Below are positions 15,195 through 23,394 of a DNA stretch of 64,000 bases, piece after piece. Every line of letters begins with the position of its first letter. Within the stretch, counting starts at the first letter, position 1. Under the pieces are notes generated by a model. The model had not been told where the DNA came from and ran no database searches. It saw only the letters and a list, made by a program, of their open reading frames with translations. Both the position numbers and the translations under genes were made by a program. Source of the DNA: Burkholderia anthina. GTDB taxonomy: Bacteria > Pseudomonadota > Gammaproteobacteria > Burkholderiales > Burkholderiaceae. The stretch covers positions 124,001 to 188,000 of the forward strand of contig NZ_CABVLY010000007.1 in assembly GCF_902498995.1 (NCBI RefSeq). The letters are read 5' to 3'.

Positions 15195-16412
15195 TCAGAA
15201 GCGGTGGATCATGCCGACGCCGGCAGCGATCTGGTTCTGCTTCGAACCTGCGCCCACGCCGTCGCCGATCGACGTCGTCGCCGCAACGACGCCGAGCGTC
15301 GGGTTCCACGTGTTGCCGCTCGAGTGCTGGTAAGCCTCAAGCGCGTACAGACCCGTACGCTTGGACAGGCTGTAGTACTGCGACAGCGTGACCTGATGGT
15401 ACTTGGCTGCGCTCGTGATGCCGTTCGACTGCGTTGCCGCCGTGTACGAGTAGCCTGCCGCGAAGTCCCACTGAGCCGACGCCTTCCAGTGCAGCACGGC
15501 GCCTGCCGTGTTGAAGATCGCGGTGTTGCGGAACGACGAACCGGTGCCCGGGGTGTACTTGACGTTCGAGTACGACGCCGAAATGTCCCATGCCGGCGTG
15601 AACTGATAGCCAGCCGTCACGGCAATGCGTTGCTGCGATTGCGCCGTCGCGTAGCCGTTGTTGATCGACGAGACAGCCGGTTGCGCGCCGTTGCCGCTGC
15701 TGTCGAGGCCGTTCTGGGTCGTCGAGTTCGCGCCCCACGCGCCGCCGCCGAGCGTCGAGTTGTTGATCTTCTGGTAGCCGACCGCGATGCCTGCCGGGCC
15801 GTTCAGGTACTGGATCGCCGCACTCCACGTCGAGCCGCGGTTCGTGCTGCCTGCAACGCCGCCGAACGAGTACGAACCGCCGACCGTGAAGCCGTAGAAC
15901 TTCGGCGACATGTAGACGAGCGAGTTGTTCGCGCGGTAGCTGGTATCCAGCGAGTCGATATCGCCCGGGTGCGCGCCGTAGTAGCCGGTCAGCCAGGTCG
16001 TCGGGCTGTACGGCGACAGCAGCGTGTAGTACGCGGTGTACTGGCGGCCTGCCGTCAGCGTACCGTACGTCGGGTTGGTCATGCCGACCCATGCCTGACG
16101 CGTGAAGATGCCGCCCGACCATTGCGACGCGCCGTTATTCCCGTTGAAGCCGGCTTCCAGCTGGAAAATCGCCTTCGTGCCGCCGCCGAGGTCTTCGCTG
16201 CCCTTCAGGCCGAAGCGGCTGCCGGCCCAAATGCCGGTGGCCATCTGCACCTTCGAGTGACCGCCGGAGGTCGCGCCGGTTGCCGACGAGTTGTTCTGGT
16301 AAGCGATAGCGTTATCGACGATACCGTACAGGGTCACGCTGCTCTGGGCGTGGGCTGCGGTAGCGGCTGCGAGACCCACTGCCGTCATGGCGAAAGCGAC
16401 GCGCTTTTTCAT
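15195..16412 (-). CDS. Gram-negative general porin (OmpC/Omp38-like)
   Basis: A 405-residue trimeric porin precursor. The signal peptide is about 22 residues (MKKRVAFAMTAVGLAAATAAHA), then QSSVTLYGIVDNAIAYQN, the invariant start of beta-proteobacterial porins. GSRFGLKGSEDLGGGTKAIFQLE is the second hallmark. The C-terminus ends AAGVGMIHRF with the terminal Phe needed for outer-membrane assembly. Length is normal for 16-strand porins of Burkholderia. The ATG at 16412 follows GGACGGAG. It is monocistronic with a 470-bp upstream region. Confidence 0.95.
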   Translation of the reverse strand: MKKRVAFAMTAVGLAAATAAHAQSSVTLYGIVDNAIAYQNNSSATGATSGGHSKVQMATGIWAGSRFGLKGSEDLGGGTKAIFQLEAGFNGNNGASQWSGGIFTRQAWVGMTNPTYGTLTAGRQYTAYYTLLSPYSPTTWLTGYYGAHPGDIDSLDTSYRANNSLVYMSPKFYGFTVGGSYSFGGVAGSTNRGSTWSAAIQYLNGPAGIAVGYQKINNSTLGGGAWGANSTTQNGLDSSGNGAQPAVSSINNGYATAQSQQRIAVTAGYQFTPAWDISASYSNVKYTPGTGSSFRNTAIFNTAGAVLHWKASAQWDFAAGYSYTAATQSNGITSAAKYHQVTLSQYYSLSKRTGLYALEAYQHSSGNTWNPTLGVVAATTSIGDGVGAGSKQNQIAAGVGMIHRF

Positions 16413-16883
16413 TGATTCTCCGTCCTCAAAGAATGATTTCTTTTCTGGTGTGGTTTTATGCACATGTGCGAGTACATGCCGGCGCAATTCTGACGGATTA
16501 CCAATCGTTTCCCAATACGCACAGTCGGTCATCGTATGATCGACGCAACGCGCGGGTTCACCAAACAGTTACACAACACCTTGAAACGCTTATGCGGCGG
16601 GCCTCTCCGGCATTTGACGGTGAAAACCCTAGCTTTACATTTTGACGGGTGCCACGCGACCGTCCGATGTCGTCAGACGCCTTCCGGTGAAAACCATCTT
16701 ACAAATGCGCAACTGCGGCTGACGCCGCGATTCACGCCGGCGGGCAGGATCGCTGACGTTCATGACACCCACATTTCGGAACGTGAAATCATGAAAACGT
16801 TTCAGCCGGCGCGGGAGATCGGGCGGGAGCGGCCCGGCGAACGCGGGCCGAAAGAGGATGCCGGCGCGGCGCGCCGGCGGCAT
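16413..16883. other. 471-bp porin upstream region with a hairpin at its far end
   Basis: I see no gene here. The part next to the porin (16413-16780) is relatively AT-rich and should contain its promoter. At the other end GCCGGCGC (16860-16867) pairs with GCGCCGGC (16871-16878), 5 bp after the squalene synthase stop on the minus strand, which could help terminate that gene. Confidence 0.5.
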
Positions 16884-17948
16884 TCAACGTGACGCGGATT
16901 GCGCGATCCGTGCGTCGACCGCATCGATCAGCGCGTTCATCCGCGCGCGGATCGCCGTGTTCGAACCGACGAGCGCGAGCGACGACGCCATGATCCGGTA
17001 GATCCGCTTTCTCGGCACCTTCGCCGGGCTGGCCGGATCGAGCCACGCATCGTGCGCGGCCAGCAGTTCGAGCGTTTCGAGGCCGATCATGATCGGCCAC
17101 AGGCAGGCAAGCCGCAGCCGCACGAAGCGGCGCGGAATCGCGAGCGTATACAGGCACGCATCGCGATACTGCGCGAGCGTCACGCGCAGCAGGTCGAACA
17201 GCACGCCGCGCGCGCGCGCCGACGCGGCGGGCGACATCAGGCCGGCGACGCTCAACCCGTGCGCGGCCAGCACGTCGTCCGGCAGGTAGCAGCGGCCGAT
17301 GCGCAAGTCCTTCGCGCAGTCGCGCAGGATGTTGGTCATCTGCAGCGCCTTGCCGAAACGGATGCCCTTCTCGCGCATGTCCGGCAAGTCCCAGCCGCGC
17401 GCGGCCTGCGTGTGCGCGCCGGTCATGTCGGTCCAGAATTCGCCGACGCAGCCGGCGACCAGATACGTGTAGCGGTCGAGCAGGTCGCGGGTGGGCAGCG
17501 ACGCGACCTGCCCCGACTGCTCGTCGGGGAACGTGCGCAGATCGAACTCCATCCCCGACGTCAGCGTCGCGACGACCTTGCGGATCGAAGCGCTGTCCGC
17601 GGCCGGCTGCGCGCGCAGCAATCCGAGCATCGGCTGCATCGACCCGAGCAGCACGTGCTCGTGCGAATCCGTCTGCATCCGCGTCACGTCCTCGAGCGAG
17701 CGCGACAGCGCCACGCCGTCGCCGAGCCGCTCGACCTCGTCGCGCAACTCGGTGAGCAGCGCCGCGCGGCGATCGGGCGCGACGAGCGCCGTGTCGGCGA
17801 TCGTGTCGGCCGCGCGCGCCAGCAGATAGGCCAGGCCGACCGGGTCGCGCATGCCGTCCGGCAGCACGCGCAGTGTCAGGTAGAAGGAGCGGGAAACGTT
17901 CTTCAGCAGGTCGCCGAGCAGGTAGGCGGGATCGGTATGAGTCGTCAT
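16884..17948 (-). CDS. Squalene/phytoene synthase family protein
   Basis: A 354-residue all-alpha trans-isoprenyl head-to-head synthase. Both aspartate-rich Mg-diphosphate motifs are intact: DTIAD (Asp48/Asp52) and DCAKD (Asp210/Asp214). SRSFYLTLRVLP near the N-terminus and YLVAGCVGEFW in the middle resemble full-length squalene synthase (farnesyl-diphosphate farnesyltransferase) more than the short HpnC/HpnD pair. It would condense two farnesyl diphosphates to squalene or a precursor for hopanoids. No cyclase or other isoprenoid gene is nearby, so the pathway partner must lie elsewhere. The ATG at 17948 begins the homologous region. Confidence 0.88.
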   Translation of the reverse strand: MTTHTDPAYLLGDLLKNVSRSFYLTLRVLPDGMRDPVGLAYLLARAADTIADTALVAPDRRAALLTELRDEVERLGDGVALSRSLEDVTRMQTDSHEHVLLGSMQPMLGLLRAQPAADSASIRKVVATLTSGMEFDLRTFPDEQSGQVASLPTRDLLDRYTYLVAGCVGEFWTDMTGAHTQAARGWDLPDMREKGIRFGKALQMTNILRDCAKDLRIGRCYLPDDVLAAHGLSVAGLMSPAASARARGVLFDLLRVTLAQYRDACLYTLAIPRRFVRLRLACLWPIMIGLETLELLAAHDAWLDPASPAKVPRKRIYRIMASSLALVGSNTAIRARMNALIDAVDARIAQSASR

Positions 17949-18243
17949 GGATCGGTAAAAATCGGCCGGCGCGGGCCCCGAACGCCCGTGGGCGCCGGGC
18001 GCCCGCGCCGGCCCGCGAGTCGCCGCATCGTCGTGCGCGGGCGGAGGTCGGCCCGGCGCGGCGATGCAAAAGTCCCGCAAGTTTAGTGCATCCGGCCCGC
18101 CGCCTGCCCTGAGGCGGGCGGGAATGCGCCCGATTCGCCCGCCGTCGTCCGTCCATGCGATGCAGCACGCTGCGATGCGCTGCCGGATATGCGGCGACCG
18201 GGCGCGGCGAACGTCATGTCGCGCGCCGGTTGCCGCTCCGCAC

Positions 18244-19869
18244 TCAGATCACGCCGAAGTGATGCGTGCCGTCCCGCTTCAACTGATCGACGAGCCCGTA
18301 TTCCCAGTCGAGATACGCCTGCATCGCGGCCGCCGCGCTGTCGGTGCCTTCGTACGGGCGCCGGTAGCGGTCGACGCGCGGCGATGCCAGGCGCGTCTCG
18401 CCGTGTTCGAGCGGCAGCCCCGCGTCGATCCACGCGGCCGTGCCGCCCGTCAGCACCGCGATTTCAGCGGAAGCCGGCAGCAGCGCGCGCGCGTCGTCCG
18501 CCGCGAACCGCGCGAGCAGGCTCGAGCCGCACGTGAACACGTAGCGCTGCGCCGGCGGAATCGCGGCGAGCGCGTCGCGCAACTGCGCGCGCACGACGAA
18601 CCATGCGCCGGGGATATGGCGCTTCACGTAGTTCGCGCTGGTCGTCACGTCGACGATCGCGATCTCGCCTTCGGCCCCCTCCTTCAGCCAGCCCGCGAGC
18701 GTCGCGGGCGACACCTCGGTGGCCCGCGGCGTCGCCGGCACGTCGCGCGGCGGCTGGCCGCGCTCGACGAACGCCGCCGTGCCGGCCGGTTCGACGACGC
18801 GCACGTCCCAGCCCATCTGCGCGAGCCACGATGCGCTCATGTCCGCGCGCACGCCGTCGTCGTCGGCAAGCACGATCCGCGCGCCGCGCACCGCCGCGTG
18901 GTGGTCGGTCTCCTGCACGAGCTGGCCGCCCGGCGTGCCGAGAAAGCCCGGCAGATGACCTGCCTCGTATTCCTCCGGCGTGCGCACGTCGAAGCGGTAC
19001 AGCGTGCGGCCCGGCTCGTCGAGCGCGGCGACGTCCGCGAGCGCGATGCGCGGCACGCCGGCGCGTTCGGCCACCGCGCGCGCGGCGCGGCGGGCTTCGT
19101 CGCGCTGGGTGGCATCGATGTCGTCCGGAAAGCGTCGCGCGGCGCCGCGTTCGAGCGTCTGGCCGGCCAGCGTCCAGCCGATCGTGCCGTTGCGCAGCGC
19201 CGCGATCGAGTTCGGCAATCCCGCGTTGATCAGCGACTGCGTGCCGATGATGCTGCGCGTGCGGCCCGCGCAGTTCACCACGACCTGCGTCCGCGGGTCC
19301 GGCGCGAGCGCGCGCACGCGCAGCACCAGTTCCGCGCCCGGCACGCTCGTCGACGTCGGAATGTTCATCGTCTGGTATTCGTCGAAGCGGCGCGCATCGA
19401 CGATCACGACGTCGGCCTTCGCGTCGATCAGCGCCTGCACTTCCTGCGCCGACAGCGACGGCGTGTGGCGCTCGGCCTCGACCCATTCGCCGAACGACTT
19501 GCTCGGCACGTTCACGTCGATGAACAGTTCGCCGCCCGCGGCGAGCCAGCCCGCGAGGCCGCCCTCGAGCACGCGCACGTCGGTATAGCCGAGCTGTACC
19601 AGCTTCGCGGCCGCGCGCGGCGCGAGATCCTCGCCGTCGGCTTCGCCGTAGACGACGATCGGCGTGTCGCGGCGCGGAATGCGCGTCCACGCGTCGAGTT
19701 CGAGCTTCGACAGTGGAAAGTTCGCGGCCCACAGCGGATGGCCCTGCGCGTACGGGTCTTCCTCGCGCACGTCGATCAGCGCGATCTCGTCGCGAGCCAG
19801 CAGGCGCGCGCGTACGTCCTGGTACGACGCGGCGAGAAAACGGAAAGTGGAATCAGCGGATTGCGTCAC
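18244..19869 (-). CDS. Four-domain rhodanese-like sulfurtransferase
   Basis: A 541-residue protein built from four tandem rhodanese domains (about 8-115, 130-235, 265-360 and 378-490). Domain 2 has the persulfide-forming Cys in NCAGRTRS (Cys200) and domain 4 in TCGSSLLA (Cys447). At the same loop, domains 1 and 3 read VYGEADGED and LADDDGVRAD, with no Cys, so they look catalytically silent. The start is a GTG at 19869 preceded by AGAGAC. It lies 162 bp downstream of the thiol dioxygenase gene on the same strand, pointing to a role in moving sulfane sulfur or consuming sulfur released from thiols. Confidence 0.9.
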   Translation of the reverse strand: MTQSADSTFRFLAASYQDVRARLLARDEIALIDVREEDPYAQGHPLWAANFPLSKLELDAWTRIPRRDTPIVVYGEADGEDLAPRAAAKLVQLGYTDVRVLEGGLAGWLAAGGELFIDVNVPSKSFGEWVEAERHTPSLSAQEVQALIDAKADVVIVDARRFDEYQTMNIPTSTSVPGAELVLRVRALAPDPRTQVVVNCAGRTRSIIGTQSLINAGLPNSIAALRNGTIGWTLAGQTLERGAARRFPDDIDATQRDEARRAARAVAERAGVPRIALADVAALDEPGRTLYRFDVRTPEEYEAGHLPGFLGTPGGQLVQETDHHAAVRGARIVLADDDGVRADMSASWLAQMGWDVRVVEPAGTAAFVERGQPPRDVPATPRATEVSPATLAGWLKEGAEGEIAIVDVTTSANYVKRHIPGAWFVVRAQLRDALAAIPPAQRYVFTCGSSLLARFAADDARALLPASAEIAVLTGGTAAWIDAGLPLEHGETRLASPRVDRYRRPYEGTDSAAAAMQAYLDWEYGLVDQLKRDGTHHFGVI

Positions 19870-19903
19870 GATGTCTCTGTTGAATGCTGTTGAAGTCGGT
19901 GAA

Positions 19904-19960
19904 GAAAACGCACGAAAACGCACGAAAACGAACGAAAACGAACGAAAACGAACGAAAACG
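19904..19960. repeat. Ten-base tandem repeat, five copies plus a partial
   Basis: Units of MACGAAAACG: a leading GAAAACG, then two copies beginning CACG and three beginning AACG (19911-19960). They fill a third of the gap between the thiol dioxygenase and rhodanese genes. One unit is about one helical turn, so all GAAAACG blocks face the same side of the DNA. That suits either intrinsic bending by A-tracts or cooperative protein binding. Copy number may vary between strains. Confidence 0.85.
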
Positions 19961-20031
19961 GATGAATCTTGCGGCTGCCGGCGCGCGCGTGCAACGGGCC
20001 GCTCACGCGCATCCGGCAGCACGCATGCGCG

Positions 20032-20598
20032 TCAGGCATTCGAATAGCCGGACACGAACGGCTTCACGGTGCCGTCGTCGAGGAACACCGCACGCTCGAC
20101 CTTGCCGATGTTCGCACCGTACACATGGATGCTGATCGACACCTGGTCGGCGAACGCGTTGGTCACGCGATGCACGTCGCCGATGCGCGGCGACACGGCC
20201 TCGACCTCGCCGGGCCGGAGCCGCACCGCATCGCCCGCCGGCACCGGCTTGCCGGTCGCGTCGAACCGGTACGGCTGCGAAAACTCGCCGCCGCGCAGCA
20301 TCCCGATCAGCCCCCACACCGTGTGGTTGTGGATCGGCGTCGTCTGGCCGGGCCCCCACACGAAGCTGACGACGGAGAACCGCTCGTCGGGATCGAGATG
20401 CAGCAGGTACTGGCGGTAGCGTTCAGGGTCCGGTTGCGCGAACGCGTCGGGCAGCCAGTCATCGTGCGCGACGAGCGCGCCGAGCAGCGCACCGCCCTCG
20501 TCGAGGATGCGCGCCTCGTTCGCGCCGGACGCGAGCAACGCGCCCAGCCCGTCGACGAACGGACGCAGCGGCGTCTGATGCAACGAAAGCGTACTCAT
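20032..20598 (-). CDS. Thiol dioxygenase (cysteine/3-mercaptopropionate dioxygenase family)
   Basis: A 188-residue cupin-fold non-haem iron dioxygenase that adds O2 to a thiol to give a sulfinate. The facial iron triad is His90 and His92 in TPIHNHTVWG and His143 in GDVHRV. The Ser-His-Tyr relay is SIHVY (Ser156, His158, Tyr160). The YRQYLLH segment with a Gln at the carboxylate-binding position resembles 3-mercaptopropionate dioxygenases more than cysteine dioxygenase, so I favour the former, as inference. The ATG follows GAGGAGG. It is divergent from a LysR gene and upstream of the rhodanese gene. Confidence 0.9.
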   Translation of the reverse strand: MSTLSLHQTPLRPFVDGLGALLASGANEARILDEGGALLGALVAHDDWLPDAFAQPDPERYRQYLLHLDPDERFSVVSFVWGPGQTTPIHNHTVWGLIGMLRGGEFSQPYRFDATGKPVPAGDAVRLRPGEVEAVSPRIGDVHRVTNAFADQVSISIHVYGANIGKVERAVFLDDGTVKPFVSGYSNA

Positions 20599-20672
20599 CG
20601 GCTGCCTCCTCGAATATGATGCCGAATATGATGGATCGTCATGATGCACCTGAAAGACCATGCAGAACAAAC

Positions 20673-21596
20673 ATGAAAATTAGCGATATCGATGCTTTTG
20701 CAGCGGTCGTGCGCTGTCAGACCCTGAGCCAGGCCGCGGCCGAACTCGGCATGACGCAGCCCGCGATCACGCGGCGCGTGCAGAATCTCGAGGAAGCGCT
20801 CGGCGTGACGCTGCTCGACCGCAACACGAAGCCGCCGCGCCCGACCGACATCGGGCTGCAGGTGTTCGCGCAGTGCCGCACGATCCTGCGCGAAGTCGAT
20901 GCGCTGCGCGAACTGACGGCCGGCCAGCGGCCGCCCGCCGGCGAGTTCCGCGTCGGCCTCACGCAGGGGCTCGGCGAGCTGATGCTGCCCGGCCTGATCG
21001 CGCAGCTCGCCGAGCCCTGGCCCGCGCTCGCGACGCAGGTCACGACCGCGTGGGGCGGCATGCTCGTCGAGCGCGTCGCGCGCCGCGAACTCGACGCGGC
21101 GCTGGTATTCCTCGCGCGCGAGATGGTGCTGCCGCCGCAGGTCGAAGGCGTTCGGCTGCTGGCCACGCGGCTCGTCGCGGTCGGCCGCAAGGGCGACTGG
21201 CCGCGCCGCAGCTACCGGCTCGCGGATTGCCATGCGCGCGGCTGGGTGCTCAATCCCGACGGCTGCGGCTTTCGTGCCGGCCTGCGCCGCGCGCTCGACG
21301 CGCAGGGGCTGCCGATGCCGGTCACGCTCGATACCTATGGCCGCGACCTGCAACTGCAGAGCGTCGCGAACGGGTTCGGCATCGGGCTGATGCCGCTGCC
21401 GCTCGTCGAAGGCAGCCCGCTGCGCGATGCGCTCGACATCGTGCCGCTCGCCGATTTCAAACCGCAGATCGACCTGTGGCTGCTGCACCGGCAGGACGCC
21501 GCGCGCTTCGCGGCGCCGCTCGCGGCCGTGGCCGCACATGCGCGCACGGCGTTCGCACTGCCCGCGGATGCGGCCGAACACGACGAAGCCGCCTGA
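20673..21596 (+). CDS. LysR-family regulator divergent from the thiol dioxygenase operon
   Basis: A 307-residue LysR protein. The HTH is at residues 1-60 (LSQAAAELGMTQPAITRRVQNLE), followed by LLDRNTKPPRPTDIG and an effector-binding domain with GEFRVGLTQGLGEL. It belongs to the group that controls oxidative or sulfur-linked genes, but the ligand is not evident. Its start lies 74 bp from the divergent dioxygenase start, an arrangement in which the LysR protein normally activates the opposite gene and represses itself. Nearby sulfur genes make a thiol or sulfur-status signal likely. Confidence 0.9.
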   Translation: MKISDIDAFAAVVRCQTLSQAAAELGMTQPAITRRVQNLEEALGVTLLDRNTKPPRPTDIGLQVFAQCRTILREVDALRELTAGQRPPAGEFRVGLTQGLGELMLPGLIAQLAEPWPALATQVTTAWGGMLVERVARRELDAALVFLAREMVLPPQVEGVRLLATRLVAVGRKGDWPRRSYRLADCHARGWVLNPDGCGFRAGLRRALDAQGLPMPVTLDTYGRDLQLQSVANGFGIGLMPLPLVEGSPLRDALDIVPLADFKPQIDLWLLHRQDAARFAAPLAAVAAHARTAFALPADAAEHDEAA

Positions 21597-21657
21597 GCCG
21601 AACCGGCGGTGCCGGCACGGCGTCGTCCGGGTTCCGCCGACTGCAACACCGCCCCGC

Positions 21658-22980
21658 TCACGCATCGTTTCGACCGGACGCAGGCGCGTGGCGGGACGAC
21701 GCTTCGGCCTTAGCGTTCGTCGCTGCACGCCGCGCCGCCGCATCGAGCGCGGCGCGCCCCGCGGCAACCGCGATCGCATCATCCTGCGGCGTATGCACGC
21801 GGCTGCACAGCACGTCGCGATAGTGGCGTTCGAGCGGATTGTGGCGGCTCAGCCCGTGATTGCCCGACAGCTTCAACGCGTGCTCGACGACGCGGATCGC
21901 CTGTTCCGTCACGGTCCGCTTGACGAGTCCGCTCGTCGTCACCGACGGCGCGTCGCCCGCATCGGTGCGCGCGATGTGATCGTCGAGCAGCACGCGGTTC
22001 GCATGCAGCCAGCCTTCGATCTCGCCGACGGCTTCCTGCACGCGCGGCAGCGTCGCGAGCGGCGCACCGAGCCCGCTCGGCGCGCGGGTCGTCGCGAAAT
22101 CGAGCAGCCAGTCGCGCGCCGCGCGCGCCACCGCGTCGTAAAGACTGCCGAGCAGCGCGACCATCCACGCCTGCTGGTCGGTCTGCGCGTCGGCATCCGC
22201 GTGACTCGCGGCCGACACGGCCCAGGCATCCGGCGCGCGCACGTCCACCGCATGATCGGCGGGGAGCGGCACGTCGTCGAACACCGCCTCGTGGCTGCCC
22301 GATGCGCGCAGGCCGAGGTGATCCCAGCTTTCGATCACGCGGATCCGCGCGTCGTCCGCGCCGCGCTCGCGCGGCACGAGGAACACGCCGACGCGCGGCT
22401 CGGGTTCGTCGGTGCGCGCCCACACGGCCAGCCAGCGCAGCGCCGGAATGCCGGTGCTGTACAGCTTGTGGCCGGACAACCGCCAGCCGTCGCCGTCGCG
22501 GCGCGCGATCGTTTCCGGCAAGCCGCCGCGCGATGGCGAGCCGAGCGCCGGCTCGACGCGCAATGCGTTGATCAGCGCGCCTTCGTCGACCGCGCTATCG
22601 AACACCGCCGCTCGCAGGCGCGCGGGCCAGCGGTTATCGGCCCGGCCGAGCGCGCGATGCTGCAGATACGTCATCGTCAGCACCAATGCGGTGGCGGGAT
22701 CGGCACGCCCGACGGCAGCCACGATCCGGCTCGCCTGCGCGAGCGTCGCGCCGGCGCCGCCATGCTCGCGCGGCACGACCTGGGCGATCAGCCCGGCGCG
22801 ATGCAGCCGCGCGAAGTTCTCGTGCGGGAAACGCCGTTCGGTGTCGTTGCGGGCCGCGTCCGCGGCGAGTTCGGACGAAAGACGTTCGAGCAGTGCGGCG
22901 ACGCGCGCATCGTCGGCAGGCAGGTGGCGCAGCGACGACTGCTGCGAAGGTGGCGAGGAGGCAGCAAGGCTGGCGGACAT
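21658..22980 (-). CDS. Acyl-CoA dehydrogenase-fold flavoprotein, SfnB/DszC-like
   Basis: A 440-residue protein with the acyl-CoA dehydrogenase fold. It shows an N-terminal helical domain, a central beta domain (GWRLSGHKLYSTGIPALRWLAVWA) and a C-terminal helical bundle with RHYRDVLCSRVHTPQDD, the hallmark of SfnB/DszC-type flavin enzymes. These use reduced FMN for sulfur acquisition from sulfones or thiophenes rather than oxidising acyl-CoA. The divergent SsuD-like monooxygenase gene supports that reading. The ATG at 22980 is preceded by GAGGGAA. The C-terminal 25 residues are Ala/Ser-rich and probably disordered. Confidence 0.85.
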   Translation of the reverse strand: MSASLAASSPPSQQSSLRHLPADDARVAALLERLSSELAADAARNDTERRFPHENFARLHRAGLIAQVVPREHGGAGATLAQASRIVAAVGRADPATALVLTMTYLQHRALGRADNRWPARLRAAVFDSAVDEGALINALRVEPALGSPSRGGLPETIARRDGDGWRLSGHKLYSTGIPALRWLAVWARTDEPEPRVGVFLVPRERGADDARIRVIESWDHLGLRASGSHEAVFDDVPLPADHAVDVRAPDAWAVSAASHADADAQTDQQAWMVALLGSLYDAVARAARDWLLDFATTRAPSGLGAPLATLPRVQEAVGEIEGWLHANRVLLDDHIARTDAGDAPSVTTSGLVKRTVTEQAIRVVEHALKLSGNHGLSRHNPLERHYRDVLCSRVHTPQDDAIAVAAGRAALDAAARRAATNAKAEASSRHAPASGRNDA

Positions 22981-23394
22981 CGGTACGGATTCCCTCGGTA
23001 ACGGCGTAAGGCGTAATCGACTGGATTACGCAACGGCGGAGATCGACAGGCAGGTGGCGCGGCGGCGCTCGGCCGCGGGTTCTCTTCGACCCGGCGTCGC
23101 CGATGCCCCGGCGTTCGGAGGCGGATCGCGACGGACCGCGCACCTCGCGCGGCATGCCGATCCCGCGCCTACCCGCGCCGCGGCCTTCCGCGACACGCAG
23201 CCGCCACCCTCCCGATTCGATCGCGAACCCACAGCGTATGCGCAACGCGCAAGCGCCCAAACCATGCAAATCTGATATTCAAATCGGGATTGATTATTTC
23301 CATTTCGCATGATCGCGGCGGTAATCTGCGCTCCATTCCCGCCCCGGACAGCCGCCGCTGGCCGTGCCGGGCCGTCCCAGCACCGGAGACCCAG
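22981..23394. other. 414-bp divergent promoter region of the sulfur genes
   Basis: No gene is visible. It separates the SfnB-like gene (minus) from the SsuD-like operon (plus). The segment 23265-23325 is markedly AT-rich for this genome (for example ATTGATTATTTCCATTTCGC) and is the likely promoter of the plus-strand operon. I could not identify a CysB/SsuR box with confidence. Confidence 0.5.
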
